NCBI GenBank assembly: GCA_004556055.1
Contig: SFIW01000006.1
Coordinates: forward strand, 7,656 to 71,655
Direction of reading: 5' to 3'
DNA from: Planctomycetaceae bacterium
GTDB taxonomy: Bacteria; Planctomycetota; Planctomycetia; Pirellulales; Thermoguttaceae
Length of the DNA stretch: 64,000 bases
Shown in pieces: positions 1 through 7,900 of the stretch (position 1 is its first letter; each line of letters opens with the position of its first letter). A program made the translations under genes and the position numbers. A model generated the notes under the pieces. The model was not told the DNA's origin, made no database searches, and worked only from the letters and a program-made list of their open reading frames with translations.

Positions 1-40
1 TATCGTGACGAAACGCGGAAAACGTCGCGCAACCCGGTAG
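1..40 (+). CDS. Possible C-terminal tail of an upstream gene
   Basis: Reading frame 2 stays open from the window edge to a TAG at 38-40 and encodes a short basic tail ending in Arg-Arg-Ala-Thr-Arg. It could be the end of a gene that starts outside the window, which would fit an FtsQ-like gene following in the same direction. A good ribosome-binding sequence overlaps the stop and is followed by ATG at 52, but that frame closes after 22 codons. Thirteen codons cannot identify a family, so this is only a possibility. Confidence 0.25.
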   Translation, partial: IVTKRGKRRATR

Positions 41-283
41 GAGGGACGCGCATGACGCGCAAATGCACGCTATCACAAATTTGCGACGCGACGACGATAA
101 GGCGACGGGTTCATGTTTAGTCATAAGAAGAGTCCTTTCCCATGCGTCGATTGACGCAAAACTTTCGGCGCGTTACAATTACGACAGGGCGCCGCAGGGA
201 AGGATATTCTTTTCCCGTTATTTAGACAAGAGCTTTTATCAATAAACGTATGCCGCGGCGTCCCGATCAAGGGATTTATTACG

Positions 284-1378
284 GTGAAGAAACTCTTTTT
301 CTACCTTTTCGTTGGAAAGGCGCAACGACTTTTCTGGAGTCAAATTCTCTTCCTCGCGGCCCTCTTTGCGTGCGTCGCGCTTCTAGTCTGCGTTTTCAAA
401 GACGAGATTTATCGACAGGAAATCTACGTCGTCAGACAGGAGACGATCCGCGTCTATTGTCTTAAAAACGGAAAATCGGAACCGATTCCGGCATGGGCGC
501 CCCAAAACTTAGTCGACGAAGCCCTCAAGTTCCTTCCCCTTGAAAAGCGCGGTCAAAAGCTTTACGTCACGGATAAGGAAATTGAGAAAACGCTCGCATC
601 CGCCTTTCAGAAACATCCTCTCGTCTCCAAAGTTCATCGCGTTCTGTGCGAATATCCGTCGACCGTTCGCGTCTTCCTCGAGCTTCGAACGCCGGTTGCG
701 CTCGTCGACGCCTCCGCCGTAAAGCGCGATAAATTTTACAGCAAAGCTCTCGAACGCTTTCCCAACGACAAAAATTTTCTCGCCAAAGGTCTCTCCCTCC
801 TCGAACTCAACGCGGAAAACGCGGGCGAAAACGTCCCTGCAGCGCGTTACGTCGTCGACGCGGACGGCTCGCGACTTCCGAACAAATATTTCAAAGATCA
901 CCCCGACTTTTATCAAAGCCTCCCAATAGTCCTCGGAATCGGCGTGGAAGAAGGGGGCGCGTCCGTCGATCAACTCCTCAAGGAAGGATGCGCGTTCCTC
1001 CGTTTTCTGGACGAATCGACGGCTCGCTCGGCGCTACGAATCACTACGATCGCGGTTGCGAATCCGTACGGAGCCTCTCACGGGGTGTGGTATTTTCAAA
1101 CAGAGAGCGGTTCGATCGTGAAATGGGGTCTTTTCGTTCCATCGCGCCAAGTAAAGAATGAAACCGCCGCCGCGAGGGACGTTCAGCAAAGTTGGGAAGA
1201 TCTTTATAATTTCCAATATAGGAAGCTTGTCGATCTCAATAACCAGATCAAAGAAAACGCGTTGGAAGTCGAAACGCGCCGCAATTCAACCGACGAGTCG
1301 GAGCGCTCCAAGGCGGAAGAGCTTCGGAAAACAGCGTACGACGTGTCGACGATTCTTCTCGGAGAGGAAGAAAACTGA
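284..1378 (+). CDS. FtsQ-like single-pass membrane protein with POTRA-type domain
   Basis: The 364-residue protein starts at GTG 284, the first possible start after the last in-frame stop at 152-154, with a weak AAGGG about 10 bases upstream. A short positive N-terminus is followed by one membrane helix at about residues 17-38, then an extracytoplasmic region. Residues about 75-135 look like a POTRA domain of FtsQ/DivIB: a segment ending in HPLVSKV, then a CEYPSTVRVFLELRTPVA stretch, matching the usual 'wV..a.V.r.yP.tl.v.v.Er.PvA' pattern. A later VVDADGSRLP and SLPIVLG resemble the next FtsQ block. The last 70 residues are charged and probably helical. FtsQ links division proteins at the septum in other phyla, but many planctomycetes lack canonical division genes, so the role here is open. 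Another POTRA-bearing membrane protein is the main alternative. Confidence 0.5.
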   Translation: MKKLFFYLFVGKAQRLFWSQILFLAALFACVALLVCVFKDEIYRQEIYVVRQETIRVYCLKNGKSEPIPAWAPQNLVDEALKFLPLEKRGQKLYVTDKEIEKTLASAFQKHPLVSKVHRVLCEYPSTVRVFLELRTPVALVDASAVKRDKFYSKALERFPNDKNFLAKGLSLLELNAENAGENVPAARYVVDADGSRLPNKYFKDHPDFYQSLPIVLGIGVEEGGASVDQLLKEGCAFLRFLDESTARSALRITTIAVANPYGASHGVWYFQTESGSIVKWGLFVPSRQVKNETAAARDVQQSWEDLYNFQYRKLVDLNNQIKENALEVETRRNSTDESERSKAEELRKTAYDVSTILLGEEEN

Positions 1379-1450
1379 CGAGTTCGCAAGAAATAAACCA
1401 AGGGACGATTGTCCCCTTAATTTATGCAATCCGTTCCATGAGGGCCCACG

Positions 1451-1496
1451 TTCGAATCGTCGCGCGAGCGTGCGAGACGCGCAGCGACGATTCGAA
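1451..1496. repeat. 13-bp perfect inverted repeat, 20-nt loop
   Basis: The arm TTCGAATCGTCGC at 1451-1463 is exactly complementary to 1484-1496. It lies between the convergent ends of the FtsQ-like gene (stop 1378) and the flgM-like gene (stop 1535). A smaller hairpin with a CCCTT arm sits at about 1403-1420 and another GC-rich dyad at about 1506-1530. None is followed by a long T-run, so these may be weak terminators for both converging genes or a protein-binding site. Confidence 0.6.
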
Positions 1497-1534
1497 TAAC
1501 GCCGTCAGACGCGCAATGCGCGCCGTCTAAGGAA

Positions 1535-1810
1535 TCATTCAAAAGAATCGAACATCTTGGCGAGCGCGATTTCAAACTTCTCGTCAGAGTAGTAGACGCC
1601 TGCGGCGATTTCCGCGCGAACGCGATTGACCAGATCCAAACGGATATCGGAATTGGCGTTCGTATTAGTAGCGCTCGTCTCGCGCGCGGTCGAAATATTC
1701 ATTTCGTCGCGCGTGTTGACTGTTCTCTGAGCGGCGTCGTTCTTGTGAGCCGCGCCAACCTGACGTACGGGAGCAACTCCCTGAGTTCCGTTGATTCCAT
1801 AAATATTCAT
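1535..1810 (-). CDS. flgM: FlgM-like anti-sigma-28 factor
   Basis: A 91-residue protein beginning MNIYGINGTQ; the start at 1808-1810 is chosen because CAGGAG lies just upstream, whereas the frame extends further without a ribosome-binding site. The N-terminal half is polar and probably disordered. The C-terminal half (DIRLDLVNRVRAEIAAGVYY then EKFEIALAKMFDSF) matches the helix pair of FlgM that clamps sigma-28 (FliA), with the typical 'R...I..G.Y....ki..a..ml' pattern. FlgM holds back late flagellar genes until it is exported through the hook-basal body. No other flagellar gene lies nearby, but a csrA homologue, often linked to motility control, lies 13 kb away. The length of about 90 residues is normal for the family. 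Confidence 0.75.
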   Translation of the reverse strand: MNIYGINGTQGVAPVRQVGAAHKNDAAQRTVNTRDEMNISTARETSATNTNANSDIRLDLVNRVRAEIAAGVYYSDEKFEIALAKMFDSFE

Positions 1811-2262
1811 TTTCAATCTCCTGAAAAAACGATCAGAAGTAGGTCTCGTATTGCGCGGTTCGTCGAGGCGCTCAACGACATTACAATCCATACGCGAAAA
1901 AACGCGCGGCGACGCCTCGACACGCAAAGGAGCCGACGGTCATGTCAGTCGTCCGTAACCGACGTTCGCGCGATCCATCATACGCGGGAGCTCATCTTCC
2001 CATCCCGCTACTGTTACGAATATCGTCTATCAAGGCGTCCGACTTGAGGCTTCTTATCGCTAAATTCAGCCCTTTTACGTCGTTCTTCCTCCGCCCAGCG
2101 CGTTACTCGATACAGGCGCAATACCTTATCGTCCCTCTACGTCCGTCGTCGACAAGACGCCTACGGGACTCTCCGTCGCATTCTGCGCTATTCCTCTTGA
2201 GCCTGCAATACCGTTTACGAAAAAAACATGAAAAACCAACGCTTTTTCTGCTATTTATTAAA
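1811..2262. other. Intergenic region, no gene recognised
   Basis: About 450 bases upstream of the flgM-like gene and downstream of accC. Frames on both strands are short and lack ribosome-binding sites or recognisable protein motifs. It should hold the flgM promoter on the minus strand, but I could not pick out a convincing sigma-70 or sigma-28 site. Confidence 0.5.
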
Positions 2263-2300
2263 AAAGAACGCGTCCGCCGCTACAGACGCGTTCTTTCTTT
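2263..2300 (-). terminator. Intrinsic terminator of accC
   Basis: Arms AAAGAACGCGTC (2263-2274) and GACGCGTTCTTT (2285-2296) form a 12-bp stem just past the accC stop. On the minus strand it is followed by a T-rich run (complement of the A-run before 2263). T residues also follow on the plus strand, so it may work both ways. Confidence 0.85.
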
Positions 2301-2309
2301 TCATGCAGA

Positions 2310-3656
2310 CTACTTCTTCATGAAGTAACGCTCGATAAAGCCGACGTCCGGAATATGGTCTTTGTACTCTTGACTACGAAGAATACGCTGAAGGAGCGGA
2401 ACCGACGTCTTGATCCCCTGCACTTCAAATTCGTCAAGGGCGCGCAACATGATCGCCAACCCTTCTTCGCGCGTCCCCGCGTTCACGAGGAGCTTACCGA
2501 TCATTGAGTCGTAGTACGGACTCACGACGTAACCGGGATACGCGTGGGAGTCGAAGCGCACGCCAAAGCCGCCGGGAACGATCATCTGCTCGATCTTGCC
2601 GGGACACGGACGACAATTGGCGTCGACGTCCTCCGCGTTGATACGGCACTCCATCGCGAAACCGCAATGCTTCACGTCGTCTTGAGTAAACCAGAGCTTT
2701 TCGCCCGACGCGACGCGCAGCTGCGCCTTGATGAGGTCAATTCCCGTGGCCATCTCCGTTACGGGATGTTCGACTTGGATACGCGCGTTCATCTCGATGA
2801 AGTAGAAGTTAAAATTCTCGTCGACGACGTATTCGACGGTTCCGGCGTTGGAATATCCCGCTTCCTTAGCGAGTCGCGCTGCGGATTCGCATAAAGCTTT
2901 GCGTTTTTCAAAGGAGAAGCCGGGCGCGGGCGTCAATTCGACGAGCTTCTGGCGGCGACGCTGAAGAGAACAGTCGCGTTCCCAGAGGTGGACGACGTTT
3001 CCGTAATTGTCCGCGAGGATCTGCGCTTCGACGTGTCTCGACGTCTTGATGAATTTCTCGATATAGACGCCGGGGTTGCCGAAAGCGACGCGCGCTTCTT
3101 CGGCGGCCTCTTTGATGGCGCGTTTCAACTCCGCGTCGTCGTTCGCTTGACGGATACCGCGTCCGCCGCCGCCAGCCGTCGCTTTGACGAGGACGGGATA
3201 GCCGACTTTTTTAGCGACTTCGAGCGCTTCCTCTTCTGTCTCGACGAGTCCGTCGCTACCGGGAATGGTCGGAACGCCGCATTTTTTCGCCATCGCGCGC
3301 GCGGTGTTTTTGTCGCCAAGATTCTGCATCGCCTCGACGGAGGGGCCGATGAATTCGTACCCGCAAGCGCGACACTTCTCGGCGAAATCAGAGTTTTCGG
3401 AGAGGAACCCGTAACCTGGGTGAATAGCGTCGGCGTCGACGAGCTCCGCGGCGCTGATGATCTGATTGACCTTGAGATAGCTCTGAGCCGAACGCGCTGG
3501 GCCGACGCAGACGGATTTATCCGCGAGCTTGACGTATCTCGCGTCGCGATCCGCTTCGCTGCATACGACGACGGCTTCGACGCCTAACTCATGACACGCG
3601 CGGATGACGCGCAGCGCAATTTCGCCACGATTGGCGATTAAGACTTTTTTGAACAT
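2310..3656 (-). CDS. accC: Acetyl-CoA carboxylase, biotin carboxylase subunit
   Basis: The 448-residue protein is full length for AccC, which uses ATP and bicarbonate to carboxylate the biotin on AccB, the first step of fatty acid synthesis in the cytoplasm. It opens with MFKKVLIANRGEIALR, the standard N-terminus. The ATP-grasp glycine loop GGGGRG is at 162-167, the RDCSLQRR stretch at about 227-234, the metal-binding EMN at 288-290 and the catalytic RIQVEHPVTE at 292-301. It lies 44 bases downstream of accB on the same strand and ends at a strong terminator, so the two are almost certainly co-transcribed, probably with the rpmE-prfA-prmC genes further upstream. accA and accD are not in the window. 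Confidence 0.97.
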   Translation of the reverse strand: MFKKVLIANRGEIALRVIRACHELGVEAVVVCSEADRDARYVKLADKSVCVGPARSAQSYLKVNQIISAAELVDADAIHPGYGFLSENSDFAEKCRACGYEFIGPSVEAMQNLGDKNTARAMAKKCGVPTIPGSDGLVETEEEALEVAKKVGYPVLVKATAGGGGRGIRQANDDAELKRAIKEAAEEARVAFGNPGVYIEKFIKTSRHVEAQILADNYGNVVHLWERDCSLQRRRQKLVELTPAPGFSFEKRKALCESAARLAKEAGYSNAGTVEYVVDENFNFYFIEMNARIQVEHPVTEMATGIDLIKAQLRVASGEKLWFTQDDVKHCGFAMECRINAEDVDANCRPCPGKIEQMIVPGGFGVRFDSHAYPGYVVSPYYDSMIGKLLVNAGTREEGLAIMLRALDEFEVQGIKTSVPLLQRILRSQEYKDHIPDVGFIERYFMKK

Positions 3657-3700
3657 ATTTTCATCCTTGAGTCGCTCGAAAACGCGACGACTGCATCCGT

Positions 3701-4207
3701 TCAGCGTACGTCAACCTTGAAAAGGGGCGTTCCATATTCAAGAGGATCGCCGTTTTTGACGAGAACTTCGGTAATCTTTCCGGAGATTTCGGCGGGAATA
3801 TCGTTGAAGACTTTCATCGCTTCGATGAGGCAGATCGTTTTGCCGGGCGTGATCGTGTCGCCGACTTTGACGTAGGGCTCGGCCTCAGGATTAGGAGAGG
3901 CGTAAAAGACGCCGACGGTCGGAGAAGTGATCGTTTTGATGTAGTCAGGTTCTTTCGCGGGCGCGGCAGGCGCGGCGGACGCGGCTTGTGCGGGAGCTGC
4001 GGCAGGAACGGGCGGAACGGGCTGCGTGGGAACAGGCTGCGCCACGACGACGGGAGCGGCGGACGCGGCCCCTGGCAGGGCGCGCCTCAGCGAGAGGCGA
4101 CTTCCCCCCTGTTCAAGGTCGAGTTCGGACACGTTGTTTTCCTTCATCAGTTCGACAAGAAGCCGAATACCCTTAAGATCAAAGACTTCGTCTTTTTTAT
4201 CAGCCAT
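3701..4207 (-). CDS. accB: Biotin carboxyl carrier protein of acetyl-CoA carboxylase
   Basis: AccB carries the biotin that moves CO2 from biotin carboxylase to carboxyltransferase. I start it at MADKKDE (ATG complement of 4205-4207), preceded by AGGA at good spacing, giving 168 residues; the frame opens six codons earlier. Residues 1-40 match the AccB N-terminal helix (LKGIRLLVELMKENNVSELD). Residues about 45-88 are an Ala/Pro/Val-rich flexible linker. Residues 92-168 are the biotinyl domain with the motif EAMKVFN, in which Lys132 is the expected biotinylation site; the usual form is EAMKLMN or EAMKVMN, so Phe is a small variation. The neighbour accC follows directly. Confidence 0.97.
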   Translation of the reverse strand: MADKKDEVFDLKGIRLLVELMKENNVSELDLEQGGSRLSLRRALPGAASAAPVVVAQPVPTQPVPPVPAAAPAQAASAAPAAPAKEPDYIKTITSPTVGVFYASPNPEAEPYVKVGDTITPGKTICLIEAMKVFNDIPAEISGKITEVLVKNGDPLEYGTPLFKVDVR

Positions 4208-4298
4208 AAGATTGTTTCCTATCATGCCGCGGCGCGACGACGCGCTACGATGGACTACCGCGCCGTTTCAGCGCGACGTAAGAATGTATATGCGGTTC

Positions 4299-5267
4299 TT
4301 ATTGTCGTATCGCCACGAGACAGCGTTTTCGCTTTTCGAGATCGAGACGTATATCGATCGAGTCCCAGGCGCCGGAATCGCGCAATGATTCGGCGACAGC
4401 GTCGATCGTCGTAGGACTAAGTTCGAGCGCGAGCCGCCCGCCCTTTTTGAGGCGCGACTCCGCTTCCTTCACAAGGCGAATCGGCAGTTCGGCGCCGGTG
4501 ACGCCGCCGACGAGAGCCAAGCGCGGTTCGAATTCGCGCACAGAACGGTCGAGCTCCGCGTACTCCTCTTCGGAGACGTAAGGGGGATTCGAAACAATCG
4601 CGTCAAAGCGCTCCTCTTCGGGAAGATTGTCGGGAATCGCGGCGAGCAAGTCGCTCTGAAGGAGGGTCACGCGCGGGGCTAGGCCGAGAGCTTCGACGTT
4701 GCGCCGCGCCGTCTCCAGCGCCTCTGCGCTAATATCAAGCCCGACGAGGATCGCCGAGGGAATATTTTTCGCAAGAGCAGCGGCGACGCAACCGCTTCCG
4801 ACTCCCACGTCGCAGATTTTCAATCCATTCGAGTTGGGCTCTGCGGGAGTCTCTATCTCCACCGGCGGCGTTCCGTCTTCGGAAAAGCGCCTCTTCACGG
4901 CGCCCGTGCGCCATCCCCTCGCTTTAAAATACTCAATTGTTTCAAGAACAAGAAGCTCAGTATCGGGACGAGGAATCAAAACGTCGGGATTAACGGCGAA
5001 ATCGAGAGAATAAAACTCTTTCTTTCCGACAAGGTACGCGTTCGGTTCCCCTGCGGCGCGACGTTTGACCAGCTCGCGAAAAGCGGCGCGCACCTCTTCG
5101 TTCGGTTCTTCGTCGTATGAGACGAGGAGATCGAGCCGCGACTTCCCAGACGCGCATGAAAGAAGCGTCTCCGCCTCAAGCTTCGGAGTCTCCACGCCCT
5201 TCTTCCGAAAAAAATCGGTCGTCCAATTGATAAGGGCCTTATACGTCCATTTCTCTGGTTGGGACAT
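4299..5267 (-). CDS. prmC: Release factor glutamine methyltransferase
   Basis: PrmC (HemK) methylates the glutamine of the GGQ motif in release factors, which speeds peptide release. The 322-residue protein has the PrmC N-terminal helical domain (ETPKLEAETLLS, then GEPNAYLVGKKEFYSLDF and VLIPRPDTELLV at 73-107), the SAM-binding motif DVGVGSG at 153-159 and the catalytic NPPYV at 227-231. It is about 45 residues longer than E. coli PrmC because of a charged insert at about 118-148, just before the SAM loop. It lies 68 bases after prfA, its substrate gene, the classic arrangement, and 91 bases ahead of accB. Confidence 0.95.
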   Translation of the reverse strand: MSQPEKWTYKALINWTTDFFRKKGVETPKLEAETLLSCASGKSRLDLLVSYDEEPNEEVRAAFRELVKRRAAGEPNAYLVGKKEFYSLDFAVNPDVLIPRPDTELLVLETIEYFKARGWRTGAVKRRFSEDGTPPVEIETPAEPNSNGLKICDVGVGSGCVAAALAKNIPSAILVGLDISAEALETARRNVEALGLAPRVTLLQSDLLAAIPDNLPEEERFDAIVSNPPYVSEEEYAELDRSVREFEPRLALVGGVTGAELPIRLVKEAESRLKKGGRLALELSPTTIDAVAESLRDSGAWDSIDIRLDLEKRKRCLVAIRQ

Positions 5268-5335
5268 TGCTTCTCATCGCCGCGTAAGGGATATAGGGGG
5301 AAAAATAAGCGCGTTTCGACGTTCTGGCGCGACGC

Positions 5336-6409
5336 TCAATCGATCGTGCCAAATGATTCGCGCAGTTCCTGACGCTCATAGTCGAGAAGAGCTTCTACGA
5401 CTGGCGAAAGGTCGCCCGAAAGGATAACGTCTAATTTGTAAAGAGTCAAGCCGATTCGGTGATCCGTGATTCTGTTTTCGGGAAAATTATAGGTTCGTAT
5501 TCGTTCGCTTCGGTCGCCGCTTCCAAGCTGACTCATGCGTTCTTGCGAACGTTTCGACTGTTCCTCGGCGCGTTTAAGATCGTATAAACGGGAACGCAAA
5601 ACGCGCAGCGCCTTCGCCAGATTCTTATGCTGACTCTTCTCGTCTTGACAGCTGACGACGAGCCCCGTCTCAAAGTGAGTCAAGCGGATCGCGGACGCGG
5701 TTTTATTGACGTGCTGTCCGCCGGGCCCGCTGGCGCAGAAACGATCGATGCGGTAATCGGATTCCTTCAAATCGATTTCGACGTCTTCCGGTTCCGCCAT
5801 GACGGCGACCGTCGTCATCGACGTGTGAACGCGCCCTTTCGTTTCGGTGACGGGTACGCGTTGCACGCGATGTCCGCCGCTTTCGAACTGCAATTCGCGG
5901 AAGCATCCTTCGCCGTCGACGCCAAAGACGATTTCTTTGAATCCGCCGAGTTCGTTGTCGCTAACGGACATAATCTCGATCTTCCATTTTTTGGACTCGA
6001 TATAATGGCGGTACATTTCAAAAAGGTCGCGCGCGAAGAGAGCGGCTTCGTCGCCTCCGGTTCCCGCGTGAATTTCCATGATGCAGTGCGTGCGATTGGC
6101 GTCTTCTCCGCCGATGGTGAGATCAAGGAGTTCGTTCCACACCTCTTCTCGGTTCTCACGCAACACGGGAAGTTCCGATTCAGCGAGCTCGCGCATCTCG
6201 GGGTCGTCCCCTTCGATCAGTTCCTTGGCCTCTTCGATCTGCGCGTTTAGACTTTTAAAATGGCGATATTTTCCGCAAAGTTTCGCCAATGATCCGTGCT
6301 CGCGCGCGACCGCCGCTAGACGCGCTGAATCGGCGAGCGTCTCCGGGTCGTTCATGAGTCGCTCGAGCTCTTCAAATCGAGCCAGCTTTTCGTCAAGTAG
6401 CTTTCGCAT
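5336..6409 (-). CDS. prfA: Peptide chain release factor 1
   Basis: RF1 recognises UAA and UAG and triggers peptide release on the ribosome. The 357 residues are the normal length. Seen directly: the acidic [20 protein letters not shown] stretch near 114, the codon-recognition tripeptide region as PVT at 186-188 (PxT form of RF1 rather than the SPF of RF2), and [11 protein letters not shown] at 227-237 with the catalytic GGQ at 230-232. It is followed by prmC and preceded by rpmE, a common bacterial order, and seems to be transcribed from the promoter at about 6956-6983. Confidence 0.97.
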   Translation of the reverse strand: MRKLLDEKLARFEELERLMNDPETLADSARLAAVAREHGSLAKLCGKYRHFKSLNAQIEEAKELIEGDDPEMRELAESELPVLRENREEVWNELLDLTIGGEDANRTHCIMEIHAGTGGDEAALFARDLFEMYRHYIESKKWKIEIMSVSDNELGGFKEIVFGVDGEGCFRELQFESGGHRVQRVPVTETKGRVHTSMTTVAVMAEPEDVEIDLKESDYRIDRFCASGPGGQHVNKTASAIRLTHFETGLVVSCQDEKSQHKNLAKALRVLRSRLYDLKRAEEQSKRSQERMSQLGSGDRSERIRTYNFPENRITDHRIGLTLYKLDVILSGDLSPVVEALLDYERQELRESFGTID

Positions 6410-6559
6410 AGGTCAACACTCCTCATAAAGTAAAAAAAACGCAAGAGAGCCGATATTCTCGACAACCTTGCGTCGCTCGCTATTGATCGTCAGTTCGATC
6501 GTCTCTAAGATAACGCGTTCACGCGTCCCAGTCGATCTATTTCTCCGCGACGAGAAAGA

Positions 6560-6790
6560 TCACTTACCCTGCTGCTCTTGCTGCTTCTGGAAGAAGGGGG
6601 AGAACTTATCCTTGAAGCGTTTGACGGCGCCGCGAGACTCGGTGTTCTTAACGCGTCCAGTGTAGAAAGGATGGCACTTGGAACAAATATCGACCTTGAG
6701 TTCCGGCTTGGTGCTACGAGTCATGAAGGAATTGCCGCAACCGCAGGTGACCTTGGTCTCTACATAATTAGGATGGATTTTCTCTTTCAT
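6560..6790 (-). CDS. rpmE: 50S ribosomal protein L31, zinc-binding type
   Basis: A 76-residue L31 starting at MKEKIHPNY, with AGGGAA about 10 bases upstream; the frame is open further but the family start is clear. It has four ligands for zinc, Cys16, Cys18, Cys36 and Cys39 (CGC and CSKC), so it is the C+ form. The SRGAVKRFKDKF segment near residue 55 is the usual L31 C-terminal block, and the tail ends in a Gln-rich run. It is the first gene of the rpmE-prfA-prmC cluster, behind a promoter with a palindrome in its spacer. Zinc-type L31 can serve as a zinc store, which makes metal-dependent control thinkable but unproven. Confidence 0.95.
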   Translation of the reverse strand: MKEKIHPNYVETKVTCGCGNSFMTRSTKPELKVDICSKCHPFYTGRVKNTESRGAVKRFKDKFSPFFQKQQEQQGK

Positions 6791-6955
6791 TTCTTCTATT
6801 CCCTGGTCTATGTCAACGACGTTAGTTCGCCGTTCTCTGCGCGTGCAAACGCGCCTCCGAACACGCGGAGGAGAATCGTTTCGAAAAATACGTCTGCTGT
6901 GAGGAAGTTGCGCCATCTGACAGCCGCGCCGTCAATCCGGACAACATATTTTTTC

Positions 6956-6983
6956 ATTATACTAATCGCGGCGATTAGCGCAA
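6956..6983 (-). promoter_or_regulatory. Sigma-70 promoter of the rpmE operon with palindrome in the spacer
   Basis: On the minus strand a -35 TTGCGC (complement of 6978-6983) and a perfect -10 TATAAT (complement of 6956-6961) are 16 bases apart. The spacer is almost entirely filled by a perfect dyad, CTAATCGC-G-GCGATTAG at 6962-6978. Transcription would start near 6949, leaving a leader of about 160 bases before rpmE. A dyad at this place is well sited for a repressor or a MerR-type activator. Confidence 0.7.
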
Positions 6984-6991
6984 GAGGGAAA

Positions 6992-7030
6992 GAGCCTGGA
7001 CGAAGCGCTTACGTCGCAACTTCCAGGCTC
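6992..7030 (-). terminator. Terminator downstream of dapB
   Basis: Arms GAGCCTGGA (6992-7000) and TCCAGGCTC (7022-7030) are perfectly complementary, with a 21-base loop. It lies about 30 bases past the dapB stop on the minus strand, followed there by a T/C-rich stretch. It separates the LysR-dapB unit from the rpmE promoter. Confidence 0.7.
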
Positions 7031-7061
7031 TCATTTTATAAGTTTCGTCTAAAGTTCTCTA

Positions 7062-7856
7062 TTAGAGATGCAAAACGTCGTTCATATCATACAACCGCCC
7101 AGGCTGCTGAGACGCGAGGAACTTCGCCGCCTCAAGGGCGCCTGTCGCGTACGCGTCGCGATTAGAAGAGCGAACCGACAATTCGAGCGTTTCGCCCAAC
7201 AGTCCGAAAATAATCGTATGGCGCCCAGGATCGTCCCCTGTTCTCACGGCGTGAAAACAGATTTCGTTGTGCGGACGCGCGCCGACTTTCCCTTCGCGGC
7301 CATGACGGAAGGAGTCGATTCCCATCTCTTTCGCGATGATATCGCCGAACTTAAGAGCCGTGCCGCTCGGAGCGTCGACCTTGTAACGGTGATGACGTTC
7401 GATAATCTCGACGTCGGCGTCGGCGTCTTTCAGAGCGCGCGCGGCGATCTGCGCGAGCTTCATCGTCAAGTTGACGGAAGGACTCATGCTAGGAGAGCGA
7501 AGAACGGGAATCGTCTTCGCCGCTTCTTCGAGACGCGCGATCTGTTCGGAATTGAGCCCGGTCGTGGCGTAAACCAAAGCGATTTTACGCTCAACGCAGA
7601 GGGCGAGGAGCGAATCGAACGCCGCGGGAGACGAGAAGTCGACGACGACGTCGGGAGTCGCGTCGGCGGGAAGAGAGTCGGTAATCGGCACGTTGATACG
7701 TCCGACGCCCGCGTTTTCGCCCGCGTCAAGTCCCAAAGCGGGAGAACCGGGGGCGTCGAGAGCGGCGACGATTTGCAACGCGTCGTCGTCGGAAGCTAGC
7801 GCGACAAGACGTTTTCCCATCTTCCCTGCCGCTCCGGAAAAAGCTATTTTAATCAT
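7062..7856 (-). CDS. dapB: 4-hydroxy-tetrahydrodipicolinate reductase
   Basis: DapB reduces the dapA product with NAD(P)H in the lysine/diaminopimelate pathway, needed for lysine and, where present, peptidoglycan. The 264 residues are the expected length. The Rossmann loop GAAGKMG is at 8-14, the VDFSSP motif at 72-77, ATTG at 97-100, and the signature HHRYKVDAPSGTA at 155-167 holds the catalytic His and Lys. It starts 44 bases after a LysR-type gene on the same strand, so the regulator and dapB are probably one transcript. That pairing is not the usual one for dapB and might mean lysine-linked control, which is inference only. Confidence 0.97.
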   Translation of the reverse strand: MIKIAFSGAAGKMGKRLVALASDDDALQIVAALDAPGSPALGLDAGENAGVGRINVPITDSLPADATPDVVVDFSSPAAFDSLLALCVERKIALVYATTGLNSEQIARLEEAAKTIPVLRSPSMSPSVNLTMKLAQIAARALKDADADVEIIERHHRYKVDAPSGTALKFGDIIAKEMGIDSFRHGREGKVGARPHNEICFHAVRTGDDPGRHTIIFGLLGETLELSVRSSNRDAYATGALEAAKFLASQQPGRLYDMNDVLHL

Positions 7857-7900
7857 AACAAAAACCTCGTTCTTTCAATACGCGCAAATCTTTCGTTCGA

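Noticed and set aside
52..120. ATG at 52 behind a strong AGGAGGGA sequence
   Set aside because: The frame closes after 22 codons and shows no motif. It may be a leader peptide, but nothing supports it beyond the ribosome-binding sequence.
4299..5267. DNA adenine methyltransferase of a restriction system
   Set aside because: NPPY alone could suggest it, but the position after prfA and the N-terminal domain fix it as PrmC.
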